Source: Arcanobacterium_A hippocoleae_A (GTDB lineage: Bacteria; Actinomycetota; Actinomycetes; Actinomycetales; Actinomycetaceae). Taken from it: 64,000 bases of DNA. A model generated the notes under the pieces. It ran no database searches. It was not told the DNA's origin and saw only the letters and a program-made list of their open reading frames with translations. The stretch lies in the NCBI GenBank assembly GCA_040360365.1, contig CP136412.1; one strand, written 5' to 3'. Positions 21,005 through 31,865 of the stretch are shown piece after piece. The stretch's first letter is position 1; every line of letters starts with the position of its first letter. The translations under genes and the position numbers were made by a program.

Positions 21005-21981
21005 CTACTCTTGTGTGAAAAGTTGTTCGATCTGTTCGGCAACGACCGGGATTGAATTCGTACGAACGCCTGGAAGCATCTCAATCTGATGACCAGCCAT
21101 TGATCTCAAGTCGAGACAAAACATACTTCCGACGGCAAGAGTGATATCCCGCTTCTGAGCTTCGACAATACGGCGTAGCGTAAAGGGGAGTTCCGATTCC
21201 ACTAGTCCCATGGCAATCCTTTGACCCCAGATAGGCAACAAGGGGCGAAGAATTTCTGTAGGGAATCCTTCAAGCAAGCCCTGAATATTCCACGTGTCAC
21301 AAGGGAAGAGTGTTGGCCCCACGATAAGGCTTCGACCCGTAGTCCACACCGGCAGCACTGTGCCCCCTCGGCTGGACACAAGTTCGAGCGCAGACCTAGC
21401 CCTTGCCGCCCCCGCCTCTGTAAGGTCAATGACAACTACGACATCTGTGCCTCGGTCATCGAAGTATGCCTCCAGTTTCGGGGGCATTTCATTCTGTTCA
21501 ATTGGCCAATGAATGCAGCGGAAATTCCATCCGACGAAGTCATACGGCTGGGCGCTGTCCCACATCGATCCGATGAATAGGAATCGGGACGAGGCAACGG
21601 CCTGCCGGACAAGAGAGATGAGCGCCCCCGGGCCCATGTTTGTAGACCCCTCGAGACGTTGAATGACTTCTCGAATCCGTAAGGCACGTTCTTTCACTTC
21701 CCGGGCGGCTACGGAGTCCTCAGGGATGGTACGAAAGAATGCGGACATATGCTCAGCGAAGGGTACTGACCTCAAAAAACGTCGAGCACGGAATTAGTCC
21801 CCACTGTATATGGAAAGTTCAGCGCAATTAGCCTGCGAGCTAGGCTAGGACTCCTTAGTCGAAGCATCACCTCATATCTGTGGCTTTTCTCCGAATATAT
21901 CCCTAAAGAATACTCCTCAGCAATTACAGTGAAATCTTCATCCAGATAGACGATGGTCCCGTCAGCCAATGGGGATTGCAT
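21005..21981 (-). CDS. Putative ThiF/E1-like partner protein for YcaO (one frameshift)
   Basis: About 325 aa. The N-terminal 60 residues are a small alpha/beta unit ending in RYEVMLRLRSPSLARRLIAL that could be a leader-binding (RRE-like) domain. The remainder has a Rossmann-like alternation (TDVVVVIDLTEAGAARARSALELV, GGTVLPVWTTGRSLIVGPTLFPCDTWN), the last reminiscent of the GPxxxPGxTxC region of ocin-ThiF proteins, though the usual zinc cysteines are not apparent. The stop at 21772 is removed by one extra A in the + strand AAAAAA at 21774-21779 (FLRSVPF). Overlaps the SagB-like gene by 20 nt and precedes YcaO. The call leans on context. Confidence 0.5.
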
Positions 21982-22732
21982 ATATACACACCTCTTCAGG
22001 AGAAAGCGCCAGAGACGCACTGATAATGTCGTCGAAAAACCCACCCCAAGGGATTGCTGCCCTGCCCTCCGCGCAAGCAGTGAGAAGTAGGTTTTGAGCA
22101 AGATGGCCAGCCTCTAAGTGCCCCAGCCGGTAGGCCCGAGCGCCGTACTTGATGCTGAGCACGTTGAGGCGCAGCGTAAGGAAGCACATAAGAGAGATAC
22201 GGTCGAGACTAAGAGCACCAGAGTAAGTTACAGCGAAACCTCGTTCAATTTCCTTCAATGTTAAGGGGCGACGGTCGGTGAGCCCATGGTACTGAGGTAT
22301 ATAGCGCCAGAGGGCACCATCGAGTTCCGAGCCTGTTCCTTGGACCCAGACGTGCAATGAAACTGCACCTGCTGCCCCTGCGCTGGGATAAGCCAGCTGG
22401 CTAACTTCCTGTCCGGCGAAGGTTGTGCGGTTCGTCTCCCCAGCTGCAAGGCGCAGCAGGCCCCCAATCTCTTCTTGGGTCATCCCACCGTGAAAATCAG
22501 TGCTCGATCGACGTTTCTGCAAAACCTGACATAGAGATACTCCCACGGCCGTGTTGCTTGGTTCTGGCAGTGCTATGAGCTTCCCCTCAGCTTGGTGTGG
22601 GGCAGAAACTGAACGCACTCCGACGAATGACATAGTGGTTGGCGAGTGGCTTGAAACTCCGTGGAAATCCAGCGTAGTCTCCAAATCCCAATATGCTCGT
22701 CGTGTCGGGAACCATGTCTGCCGTGCCTTCAT
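21962..22732 (-). CDS. SagB-type nitroreductase-fold oxidase
   Basis: 256 aa, intact. FMN-dependent azoline oxidase family: RRSSTDFHGGMTQEEIGGLLRLAAG near residue 75, AYPSAGAAGAVSLHVWVQG, and KYGARAYRLGHLEAGHLAQNLLLTACAEG near the C-terminus are the standard SagB/McbC-type segments. In thiopeptide pathways this enzyme turns azolines into aromatic azoles. The start ATG overlaps the preceding stop (ATGA). A second, more divergent member lies upstream in the same operon. Confidence 0.85.
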   Translation of the reverse strand: MKARQTWFPTRRAYWDLETTLDFHGVSSHSPTTMSFVGVRSVSAPHQAEGKLIALPEPSNTAVGVSLCQVLQKRRSSTDFHGGMTQEEIGGLLRLAAGETNRTTFAGQEVSQLAYPSAGAAGAVSLHVWVQGTGSELDGALWRYIPQYHGLTDRRPLTLKEIERGFAVTYSGALSLDRISLMCFLTLRLNVLSIKYGARAYRLGHLEAGHLAQNLLLTACAEGRAAIPWGGFFDDIISASLALSPEEVCIYAIPIG

Positions 22733-23553
22733 AAGCCATCCCTCTCCAATACTCGTACGAACCCGTATGCCAGAGCTGCCTCAGCGGCAGGCAACACGGA
22801 TAGTCGGTTGTTTGTCATGTGCATATGCGAAGCAATGAGCAACGTCGCCTCAGTTGGTGTTATGTCCGCTATAACTGGGGCGAGTTTCCCCGTCATCGCT
22901 GATACACATCGGTCTACACGAGCGAGACGTGTTTGGCCTGAAACAATCCGGGAACATATGGTGTTAGCCGACTTTGGAGACAAAATCCTGTCTGTTTCTT
23001 TACCGGCAATATGATTCCAGAACTCCGCGTACCGCTGGAAAAAATCGGCGGTCGCTATATCATGCGCTTGGGCTAGACCCCATAATGTGAGTCCGCCTAG
23101 GGCTACACGAGCGGAAGGAGAATGAGGTGTAGCAAAAGCAGCCACTGCGAGTGCGGAGGAGTGTTGGAAGGCCCTTTCTGAAGCAGTAATATGGTTGAGC
23201 CCCATGTACCGATCTAGCTCCGGGTAATAAGGCATTTCGAGTACTGTGCCGCTGGGGAACCATGGAAGCTCATCTACATCGTCGATATCCTCACCGAACA
23301 AATTCACACGCGAATAGAATTCGTTACGATCGAGCGACGGAACTTCCTCGCGATCTAACCATTCCTGAGCTTTCCGAAGTAAGGCTTCGTGCACTCGTTG
23401 ACTTCTGGTCCTCACTCGCAGGTGCGGACCACCGACCCAGTACTTGATGAAGAACCAATCGGAGTCAAGTTTATGCCCTCCAAATAGGTGAACTGCAAGC
23501 CGTTCCTGTGCCTCAATGGAGTGGCACCAGGCGTGGAAAGCGTGCCATTCCAT
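22729..23553 (-). CDS. Thiopeptide-type SpaB_C domain protein
   Basis: 274 aa, intact; ATG at 23553 has GGGAGGAG just upstream and overlaps the previous stop (TAATG). Contains DWFFIKYWVGGPHLRVR and YYPELDRYMGLNHITASERAFQHSSALA, the signature of the thiopeptide-type bacteriocin biosynthesis domain (SpaB_C-like). This fold covers both the elimination enzyme, which removes glutamate to give dehydroalanine, and the pyridine synthase, which joins two dehydroalanines. Another SpaB_C-like domain occurs at the N-terminus of the 26.4-28.6 kb gene, so both steps appear covered, but which does which cannot be decided. Confidence 0.85.
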   Translation of the reverse strand: MEWHAFHAWCHSIEAQERLAVHLFGGHKLDSDWFFIKYWVGGPHLRVRTRSQRVHEALLRKAQEWLDREEVPSLDRNEFYSRVNLFGEDIDDVDELPWFPSGTVLEMPYYPELDRYMGLNHITASERAFQHSSALAVAAFATPHSPSARVALGGLTLWGLAQAHDIATADFFQRYAEFWNHIAGKETDRILSPKSANTICSRIVSGQTRLARVDRCVSAMTGKLAPVIADITPTEATLLIASHMHMTNNRLSVLPAAEAALAYGFVRVLERDGL

Positions 23554-24866
23554 TAGCACTCCTCCCTAGCCGCTGCCGCGAGACTGTTAGAGGCCGGATA
23601 GCCTGCAACAATCATATGCATAGGGACGCGGCTCTCTGCCAAGGTTTCCATGATACGGCGCTCATCGAGATCCTTAAGTGGCCGAGTACATAAGCCTGCT
23701 CCGGCTGTCGAGATGGAAATAGCCTGTGCCACCTCCCCAGCGCGTATGATACTTGCGGCCACCGCAGCCGCCCCCTGGCGGCGAAGGGTCTCGACATCGA
23801 CCATGACTAATGCGGCTAAAATCATGTCCTCAAAGGCGATACTCTCCCCGGATGCCGGAGCAGGGCAGAGGGAGCAAGGGGCCATATCCCTATCTTCCGG
23901 GTGCCAGAGGCGTCTAAGTCCAAGACGGAGTACTCTTTACCTTCGCGGACCACCAACACCACAGTTACGGCTTCATCCCCTTCCCACCATTTCGCAGTCT
24001 GTACTAGGTCTCCTAGGAGTTCTTCCGGGAGCGGTCTCAAAATGAAAGCGAGCCCTTGGTCGGTGTGGCCTGATCCCCGAGAGCGCCGGGCAACAGACCG
24101 CCCACTGGCAGGCAGGGGCACCGATGTAGCAGAGCTACGCGGTCCCCTCCGGAGATGGCCTCGACAAGGGCGCGCGCCTCGGGCCCGAGACACCACATAT
24201 TTGTCACATCAGGTCCCGAAACAGTATGCGGAACGGGACATGGGGAGTCAATATCCGACATAAGCGGTGTCCCTTGCTTAACTAGAGGTGTTAGGTCAAT
24301 CTGTACAAGCTGAACACAACGGAACCCCTGATTCTGACGTGTGCCCGGCAGATAGGTCACCCGGAGATCATACCCGAGTTCCTGCGCAACTTCACGCACC
24401 CCTGGACAAGGTGCCCTGCGTCTAGAAGTGCCAGTGTAATTGCGAACTCTCCGTAAATCGGTCCCAAAACAAGAAAATCACTTTCAACTAGTAGTAGGGT
24501 ACGGTCGCCGTGTACAGAATCTGGGAGAGGATTGATTACCTTATGCCATGCCGTGGTGACGGGACAGTAGCGCCAAGCGCTTTCTGCGTCCACCAATATC
24601 AGATGATTAGCCATACGTCCACGGACGGAAGGAACCGCCGTGTGCAACACATAGGGATTCTCTGGTTCGATTCGTATGGGCGCTATGGTCTCAGCCACCA
24701 AGAAGCGCAGGGGAAACTGCTTCTCATGAAGCTCACGCACAGAATCGCCAGGCGAGCTCGTAGGGGCTTGCTTGGGTAATAACTCATCCACGTACGCCGT
24801 GTACCTGTCGTAAATGAATCGATGGACGTAGGCATCAATGAAAGATTCATGCGTAGGGGTGGACAA
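23553..24866 (-). CDS. Nitroreductase/SagB-like dehydrogenase, divergent (three frameshifts)
   Basis: About 438 aa. Proposed TTG start at 24866 with AGGAGG 6 nt upstream, overlapping the end of the YcaO gene. The C-terminal part (ASIIRAGEVAQAISISTAGAGLCTRPLKDLDERRIMETLAESRVPMHMIVAGYPAS) is nitroreductase-like; the N-terminal half is less recognisable. Three breaks are each mended by one base in a run: CCCC at 24399-24402 (LVQGVREVAQELGYDLRV), 24075-24078 (ALGGSGHTDQGLAFIL) and 23846-23849 (RHPGESIAFEDMI). Likely the dehydrogenase paired with the upstream YcaO for thiazole formation. Confidence 0.65.
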
Positions 24867-26447
24867 TGGGTACCTCCTGTCCTTCTGACAACGAGCCGTT
24901 GTAGCCAGCGGCACGCAGACGTGTACGGAGTGCCCGTTCATTGACGCGCCTGTGCTGAAAACCGAACCACATAGGGGATACGTCTGGTGAAATGACCCGC
25001 CAAACTCTGCAGCCGATGCTCTCTGATAAGGGGGTGGACAGGTTGACCCCAATGAAGTTAAGGTCAGCGAGCGGGTCAGACAGCAGACCGTCGAGGAGCT
25101 CACGTGCGGATAACGCGGATGCGCAGCTCGGTATAACAACAGAACCAGTGACATGGTCGAAGTCTACGGAGTCTGCTTCAGCCAGTGCCCAGTCGTAGAT
25201 GTGCTCTTGGCGACGATGCGCTGCCCACCTAATATGGTCGTTGAGATCCGTGACTTCTTCTGGCTGGAGTGCTAGACCCGGGATTTCCGGGTTGCGCTCA
25301 TACACACGAAAACCGACGAGGGCTTCGTCTAGGGCGTTGTGGAGTGCCTTGACGGGGTCGGGGTGTGCGGCTGTGCTCTGAAAAGTCGCCACAGTGGAAT
25401 TACGCCCCAACACCACTACCATGATGACGGCCAAACCGGGGAGAACGGAGAGGTCTAACACATGCACCTCATTCCCATGATCTGTCATCTCCGTAATGCG
25501 AAGGTGTGCATCAGAAGGCAGTGACGCTATATCCACTTTCCTCGGAGTCCGTCTACCGAACCAAAACGTCATGAAGGCGTCCCGTTCAACGAGCTCCGCA
25601 AGAGCAAAGAGCTGAGCCTCGGCATCTGTTGCACCCAGTGCCACGCCATTTGAAGTCTCCAGCGCCCATGCGGACTCACCTTCCACGGTCAAGTAAGCGA
25701 GTTGCGCAGGTAACCACAACTCGTTGCCTTTCCGTAGGTCCATCCCGCCAACCCAACAAACCTCAGCGCGAGGGTCGAACGGGTGTCGGGATCCGGGCAC
25801 GAAGTCGACGACGTAATGTAAAATATCATCAGGGTGTAGGATGCGGTATTGGGACTCCATAGCAGCCATAGTGGACTGCAGCAAAGGACGGTGTGGTGTA
25901 TACATAGCATGGCGCTCCACCAGCTCCAAGAGGCAAAGCCGCTCGGCCTCCTCAAAATTTGCCCCCTCCCATACGCTGTTATCCGGTGCCCTTGACATGC
26001 AAATTCCGCCCCCACAAGAGCATCGGAGGTGGACGTGAGATCCCGATAAACATTGGTCACCAGGCCATATCGAGGGTCTAGAAGACCGCGAATTGAGCCG
26101 GTATCAGGACGGGGCACCACGCGGTATCCTTGTGTGAACGGAGCATCGGATATGCCTCCTACCGCAACTTCATCGTCCAACTTACACGCTCTCTGGGCCG
26201 CCGATAGCCGTCGTACTGAAAGATTTGCGTGCCACAGCTCGCGTGGGCACGTGTCCTGTTGTTGAACAAGCCGGGCAATCGAGTCAAGAACCGGGTCGTC
26301 CGAGGGTGAAATCTCCTTCGGTAAGGACGACGCGAAAGTGTGCCCAGTATTACGTGCGTACGCATAGTCTAGGGCCCCCACGTCAGCAGGACCGCACAGA
26401 GTCCGATCCGAAAACTGCTTGACTTGTGTAGACAATGTTCTAGTCAT
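24847..26447 (-). CDS. YcaO cyclodehydratase (azoline-forming; one frameshift)
   Basis: About 533 aa. After correction the YcaO core reads GGGICMSRAPDNSVWEGANFEEAERLCLLELVERHAM, then ALGATDAEAQLFALAELVERDAFMTFWF, and it ends PIVHPYA, a Pro-containing tail like those of azoline-forming YcaO enzymes. It would convert Cys (and possibly Ser) of the precursor core to azolines. The break is at + strand CCCCC 26009-26013; one more base joins TSDALVG to GGICMSR. ATG at 26447 overlaps the stop of the preceding gene by 8 nt. This is probably the main cyclodehydratase of the pathway. Confidence 0.82.
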
Positions 26448-28623
26448 CGGCTTGGAGCGAGGAGTTGGGAACAAGAGCTAGTCCCGACTGGGACAATGCA
26501 TGAATAGGCCAGTGTTCTGTTGGATGGATATCTGCTCCGGCAACCACTCTGGCATCTGTTCCTAGCGCAGCGCCGAGCCTCATAAACGCCTCTGAGACCG
26601 CAGCAAGAACAGAAGTCCCAAGATCAGCTCCTTGCCCTGTTGCAGTGACCATAGCCCGAGGGGTGGCTAAGCGGATCTCAACTTTAGTCCCATTAGAAAA
26701 ATAATTGGGTTCAATTAAAATTCCTGTTGAGCCATTTCTGTTTTTCATAAGGGCGTCGACGCTCTCGTGAACCGATAAACCCGTTAGAGTTTCACTGGGG
26801 TAATCCCTCACAGGTTTAGCACAGAACGGCGGCTGCTCCAGACAGAGAGGTGCCACCTCGAGATCGGGAGAAACGGCGTATGCTCGGGACAAACGAGGTG
26901 CAACAGAGAGCGAATCAATCCACATCAAAAGGAGATAAAAAGCCACAAGCCTACTGACGTGAGGGCGTCCAAGTGCTGCCCGCGCAAGAACAGGCTCAGG
27001 CGAGGAATCACGAAACTCGTGGAATTCCGAGTAATCTTCACTTCCGAGAAGGAGAATTTCTCCCGGATAGCGCCAAGACGGGCAAGCCATCGTATAGAAC
27101 GCATTAGAGAGTGTCCTCTTACCGCATTTTTGGGCATTATCATCCACTAGAGTTAGAATAGGGCCTGCCGAGCTGGGAACAGCAGGAGGCAGAAGCTCGT
27201 GCATCAAAGCCCAAAGATCCCGGGCGAGCCGGCTGCTGTCGGGCGCGAACTGAGGACAGCGAGATCGTAGCAACACATCAATCTTCGCAGGATCTGGATA
27301 GTTGCGGATCAGGTAGGTTGCCACCGGACTTGCTGTCGGCAGTGGGCCACGATACACGCTACCACCTGCTGAGAGGAGTTTGAGAGCACGTGGAGACAAA
27401 TCACGCAGCCCACCGTCCGTGGCTGGACGAGGAGTAGCCAGAAAACTGAGAACAGCCCGAATCTCTTCTTCAGAGACGAGGCCGGCGGGAACGTTGAACT
27501 GCCGTCCTCCAGTTCGCAGAAGAGTACCTGCCGATGTCGTGGTGACGAAAGTGTTCTGTCGTGAGACAAACCACACCTGTCCTTCAACGCTACAGTTTTT
27601 CGACATTGATTTCCCCTCCATCAATGCGGTAAGGATATAACTTGCCTGCACCCGCTTTCGCGAACTAACACCCATTGCTGGGAGAAGTAGATAGACAAAG
27701 TTCACGAGCATACGGAATGTCGAAAACTCCACCCCGTCCATCAAATGTGATTTCTTCGAGAAGGCCTCCCTATGAAAAGCACTCATTCCCCGAAAACGGC
27801 GCCGCGCCATTCCGTAGCGCATAGCCCGATAGGGGTTCACCCAAAATCCGCTGGCGCGAGCACGTTGATGTTCATCGAAAATCTTCGAGAATTCAACTTC
27901 CCAGCGCTGCAACAGCTCAATCATAGGATCGTTTTTGCTATTCTTTCCGCTTCCGAGACGATTCAAAAACGAGGTAAACATGTCACGATTTAAATCAAAA
28001 TAACGAGAAAAATCTCGAGCGTACAGTTTCATGTCAGCATGTTCGTAAGAAAGGAAACCAATCATGTGAGACTTAAACGACTGGTATCCCCTTAGCGCAC
28101 ATCTGCGATCTAGCTGAATGCTCGCCACATAAAAGAGACCAACAAGGAAGGGTATCTCCAATGATGACCCTCCCATTGTGAGAAGCCGTAGCGATTCCTC
28201 AACGAGAGGCTGCACGCGATACAGCTGTTCGTTATAGAGGTCTCGTTCGATTTGGGCAATATACTCCCCTCGGCGGGGAATTCCCGCAATCTGGTGCCAC
28301 GTCACCTGGAAGTTGTTCGGGGTATCTCCTGTCTCTCGAAGACTATTCATTTTGCGCAGGTCGTCCCAGCGTTCAGTATATACAGCGCTCCCCTGCAACT
28401 CTTGCTCGTTGAGTGTCGAACAGTAGTCATCTACCTGTTGCTGAAGCGCTGTTACTAGAGCTTGAGTCTGTCTCAGGGAGCCGACCGTATACACCACAAG
28501 GCAAGGAATAGAACGCACCTGCCAGGTAAAGTAATACCGAGACGGAATTAACTGATGCAGCGTTGATACAAGACGTTCAACAACGAAACGTCTTTTCGCT
28601 GGACTAGAAATATTCAGGGCCAT
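26440..28623 (-). CDS. Fusion: SpaB_C-like N-terminus with probable ocin-ThiF-like C-terminus
   Basis: 727 aa from ATG 28623, intact. Residues 1 to about 320 look like a divergent LanB C-terminal/pyridine-synthase-type domain: SRYYFTWQVRSIPCLVVYTVG, then RRGEYIAQIERDLYNEQLYRVQPLVEESLRLL and helical segments. From about residue 340 the sequence changes character and contains GPILTLVDDNAQ, a cysteine pair region (LCLEQPPFCAKP) and TATGQGADLGTSVLAAVSEAFMRLGAAL; I read this as the scaffold/leader-binding ocin-ThiF-like partner that usually precedes YcaO in thiopeptide clusters. Order LanB, this gene, YcaO fits that. The domain split is my inference. Confidence 0.55.
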   Translation of the reverse strand: MALNISSPAKRRFVVERLVSTLHQLIPSRYYFTWQVRSIPCLVVYTVGSLRQTQALVTALQQQVDDYCSTLNEQELQGSAVYTERWDDLRKMNSLRETGDTPNNFQVTWHQIAGIPRRGEYIAQIERDLYNEQLYRVQPLVEESLRLLTMGGSSLEIPFLVGLFYVASIQLDRRCALRGYQSFKSHMIGFLSYEHADMKLYARDFSRYFDLNRDMFTSFLNRLGSGKNSKNDPMIELLQRWEVEFSKIFDEHQRARASGFWVNPYRAMRYGMARRRFRGMSAFHREAFSKKSHLMDGVEFSTFRMLVNFVYLLLPAMGVSSRKRVQASYILTALMEGKSMSKNCSVEGQVWFVSRQNTFVTTTSAGTLLRTGGRQFNVPAGLVSEEEIRAVLSFLATPRPATDGGLRDLSPRALKLLSAGGSVYRGPLPTASPVATYLIRNYPDPAKIDVLLRSRCPQFAPDSSRLARDLWALMHELLPPAVPSSAGPILTLVDDNAQKCGKRTLSNAFYTMACPSWRYPGEILLLGSEDYSEFHEFRDSSPEPVLARAALGRPHVSRLVAFYLLLMWIDSLSVAPRLSRAYAVSPDLEVAPLCLEQPPFCAKPVRDYPSETLTGLSVHESVDALMKNRNGSTGILIEPNYFSNGTKVEIRLATPRAMVTATGQGADLGTSVLAAVSEAFMRLGAALGTDARVVAGADIHPTEHWPIHALSQSGLALVPNSSLQADD

Positions 28624-28637
28624 CGAAATCTCAACTA

Positions 28638-31128
28638 TCACAATCCATCCTCCTGTCCGGAAACGCATGCCATGACCTCAGTCAAGAACTCTGGTGCGTA
28701 TGCATTGGGTAGCTCCTCCGAGATCAGCACCTCTGTTGCATGCATTACTTCGCTATAAGCTAGCTGTGTCAGCCAGAGATCGTTGACATCAAAGAACTGT
28801 GGCTTCTTGAACTCCTGAGGGATGTTGTGTACGGGACCAGAGAAGGCAGACCTCCGTACTTGCAGATAGAACCGGGAAGGCAAGTCGTGACTGTAGAGCC
28901 AGGATGCTACGGCAAGAGGCGCATTTGGCCCTCCCAATGCTGCTCGGAACGCGCTGGTAGCCGAGCGACCTAGTAACCACCGACGACGTTCAAGAATCAA
29001 AGATTGGAAACGCACTCGGGGGATAGGACTATATCTTTATTTCCTTCCTCACTAAGGAAAAGTCCTGCTAAATTATTGATAAATGAAATGTTGTCAAAAA
29101 GCGAAGCGAAGAAGGCCACCTGACCTGGATAGAGAACTCGAATTAACGAACTCGGAAGGATGGGTACGCGAGTCAGACCATCATACCCTTTGAGTCCGAT
29201 TCCCGAACCTCGTGGGACGAGCCGACATTGACCCAGGGGAATCTGCCGAATGAATCGACCACCATCACTCCGGTCCCTGCTGGCATCAAACAGAAGCCGT
29301 TCTTCATAACAGGGACGATGTATATTGGCATTAAACCCCATCGTCTCGTAAATCTCAATCGGGACTTGGCCGGCCCTGTGGTAGAAAGCGCGAAGCCGGT
29401 TGTTGATTTCATCCCCTAAATCTAAGTGGCGCGTGTAGCGGTGCATAAAACTCATGTGGCCCGGATAGAAATTATTTACGACGAGCTTTCCATCAGGGCA
29501 GTGCTGTCCGAACACTGAGTAAACATACCCGTGGGCAGTAACCCCGTCCGGAAGCATTCCTTGAAGACGATTGACATCTTCAGAAAGAATCTCAACTTCG
29601 GACGTCACGCCGGCCGTAAACCGCCCACGAATTATTTCTATGAATTCCTGCTTAACGCGCTGCAATGCATCCACATTAGGGCATTGACTAGCGAAGTGTT
29701 CGAAAGGGTCACTCCAGTAGTGCGCATAAGCAAGGTTGACTTCTGTTAACAGTCTGAAGAAAGCACCATCCGCTAAGTCTTGCTGCTCGAGTTGATCATA
29801 TCCTCCTAAGCGATATATGAGCTCTTGCTGGATAAGGGTGTTGACGTCAAAGGCGGGGGCTAAAACTAAAAGAGTATCAAGATCGTCAAGCTGGTGTTTG
29901 GTTAGACCATCTTCGCTGCCGGTGGCAGACACCTGATCAAGGAAAAGAGCATCACGTGTATCGAATCCGAGTATACCCAGTCTTTCGTTAATACATTCAA
30001 AGTAAGTAACGTAATCCTGATGGTCGCTCTCTGAATAACGGTCCACCAATCGCATCCACAAAGCATGCATGGTCCGCAAATCTGCAATTGTTTCGGCAAC
30101 AGGCCCTTCTACCGGTAGCGCGTAACTTTCCATTCTTTCGAGAAGGGCGGACATACCATCGAGCCGTTCCGTCAAGTGTTCTTCTATGTTGACTAGACCC
30201 AGACCAACCATCGTGCGCATGGCATCACGCGCGTCACTGACGCTCATGCCCAGTCGGCACTGTAAGTAGGCAACGTCGATGACAGAGTCCCCGCGGAGAG
30301 TACCGCCCTGATTGGTGCGTTGATAGTGGCGCGGAATAAGCGGTCACGGTGCCTGAACACCTTGCGGTTGACAGAATCAGTGGCTTGAGCTACCACATGC
30401 AGGGTATGCCCATCGTCCCAATAATTTGAATTGAGCTGAAAATGCACCTGATCGATAATGGCATCATTCAAGACCAGCGCCTCAAATACACACAGCTGAT
30501 GAACTGTATTCGGCGTAATAGCTGTCACAAGCTGTACAGGAAGACGCCCGTCCACCTTAACCTCAACTTCATTGAGCATAGCAAACGGACTGCTCTTGGT
30601 ATTGCTTCGTAGGAGCACGCGCCCCAAACCGCGTGTCATCTTTCGTGTCTTTTTTCCAGTCAAGTCAAATTTATTGCTTCTTTTGACAGCCCGAGATAAG
30701 TCCGGCGAAACAAAGTTAAGCGATATTCCCAACGGACCAAAGGAGCGAAAAAGCTCGATGGCTGCCTTTTGATGGGTTGCGCATTTCTTCGTGACCTCTT
30801 CTATGTAATTTTCAGCGAAAGTGTGATGGTCTTTGAGATTCTGTAAGAAATCTTTGTATGAAGCGTTCCACGACCCATCGGCACAACTCCACGCTTCCCA
30901 GTCTTCGAGATTCAACTGACGTAGATGTCGAATAAATTTTTTCCGTTTATTGTCTCGAATGCGTTCGGTTCTGCCAAGCCAATCCGCAAGTTGCGATGCA
31001 CGCCGGCGCAAATCTTCTTCGGCGGTGGCGAGCTGCATCGTGTCGGGGCCACGAAAGTCCCATACTCCCCAGCACGCGCCAAATGAGAGCTTCTTACGAA
31101 CTATAGTAATGGGGTGTTTGCGAATCAC
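28638..31128 (-). CDS. LanB-type lantibiotic dehydratase, glutamylation domain (two frameshifts)
   Basis: About 830 aa. In thiopeptide pathways this tRNA-Glu-dependent enzyme glutamylates Ser/Thr of the precursor before elimination. N-terminal IRKHPITIVRKKLSFGACWGVWDFRGPD, KMTRGLGRVLLRSNTKSSPFAML, and C-terminal SPRVRFQSLILERRRWLLGR and LPSRFYLQVRR...KKPQFFDVNDLW are typical Lant_dehydr_N segments. GTG start at 31128 overlaps the permease stop. Two breaks: + strand CCCC 30289-30292 (joins VLSAG to DSVIDVAYLQCRLGMS) and GGGGG 29018-29022 (joins VLSP to RVRFQS). The elimination domain is absent, as usual for thiopeptide split dehydratases. Confidence 0.85.
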
Positions 31129-31865
31129 CGGGGCGCCCTCCAGCGCAGGTATGCTGCAGTCGATGCCACCATCAGAAGTAGCGCCAAGACCGCTATCGAC
31201 TCCAACAGAGAGCCACTGGAAACAGCGTGAGACGCTGGATCCCAAGCTGCTCTGAGTAGGAGATTGAGTCGGTAGAGAGGGTTTACCTGAGCAATTGTCT
31301 TAAGATATCCAGGCATTACTTGCAGAGGAAGTGTTGCATCACTCAAAAGTATCAGTGGAGTAAATATTGCCATTCCTGCTGCTGAGAATTGGTTGGTCTT
31401 GTCGAATAGCGCTCCGAAGGTGAATCCGAATACGAGGGCAACGAGTACTGTTGCCAAGAAAGCTGGCACAAAGAACCACAGGGCTGGAGGGGTAATATCA
31501 AAAACAAAAAAGGCTAAGAGCAGTATTAGAATGAAAGAAAGCACAGAAACGAGAAACACTTTAAGGACAACAACACACATCACTCTTAGCATGCTAACTG
31601 GCGTGACTGACAGCCGACGGTATATTCCATGCTCTCGTTCCGAAACTACCTGATTGGCAACATTGAATACACCGGTAGCAAACAAAATAATTACACAAAA
31701 ACCTGGAATATAGGCAGCAAAGAAGTCTAGTCCACCATATGAAGCATCTTTGTAAATTGACCCAAATATCCCGAAGCTCACAGCAGGCATTACAACGCTA
31801 AACAAGAGGTAAAGCGGTTGCCGAAGGTAAATCTTCAGTTCAATCTTGAGCTGCTCGAGAAGCAC
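31125..31865 (-). CDS. ABC-2 type exporter permease
   Basis: 246 aa with six hydrophobic segments and the ABC-2 family pattern (VSEREHGIYRRLSVTPVS after helix 2; FTFGALFDKTNQFSAAGMAIFTPLILLSDATLPL). It overlaps the ATPase gene by 26 nt and the dehydratase gene by 4 nt. The probable role is export of, and perhaps self-protection from, the thiopeptide. Confidence 0.85.
   Translation of the reverse strand: MLLEQLKIELKIYLRQPLYLLFSVVMPAVSFGIFGSIYKDASYGGLDFFAAYIPGFCVIILFATGVFNVANQVVSEREHGIYRRLSVTPVSMLRVMCVVVLKVFLVSVLSFILILLLAFFVFDITPPALWFFVPAFLATVLVALVFGFTFGALFDKTNQFSAAGMAIFTPLILLSDATLPLQVMPGYLKTIAQVNPLYRLNLLLRAAWDPASHAVSSGSLLESIAVLALLLMVASTAAYLRWRAPR

Noticed and set aside
28638..31128. LanB as three separate coupled genes
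   Set aside because: The frames remain open across each junction, and adding one base to a homopolymer restores conserved family sequence at both.
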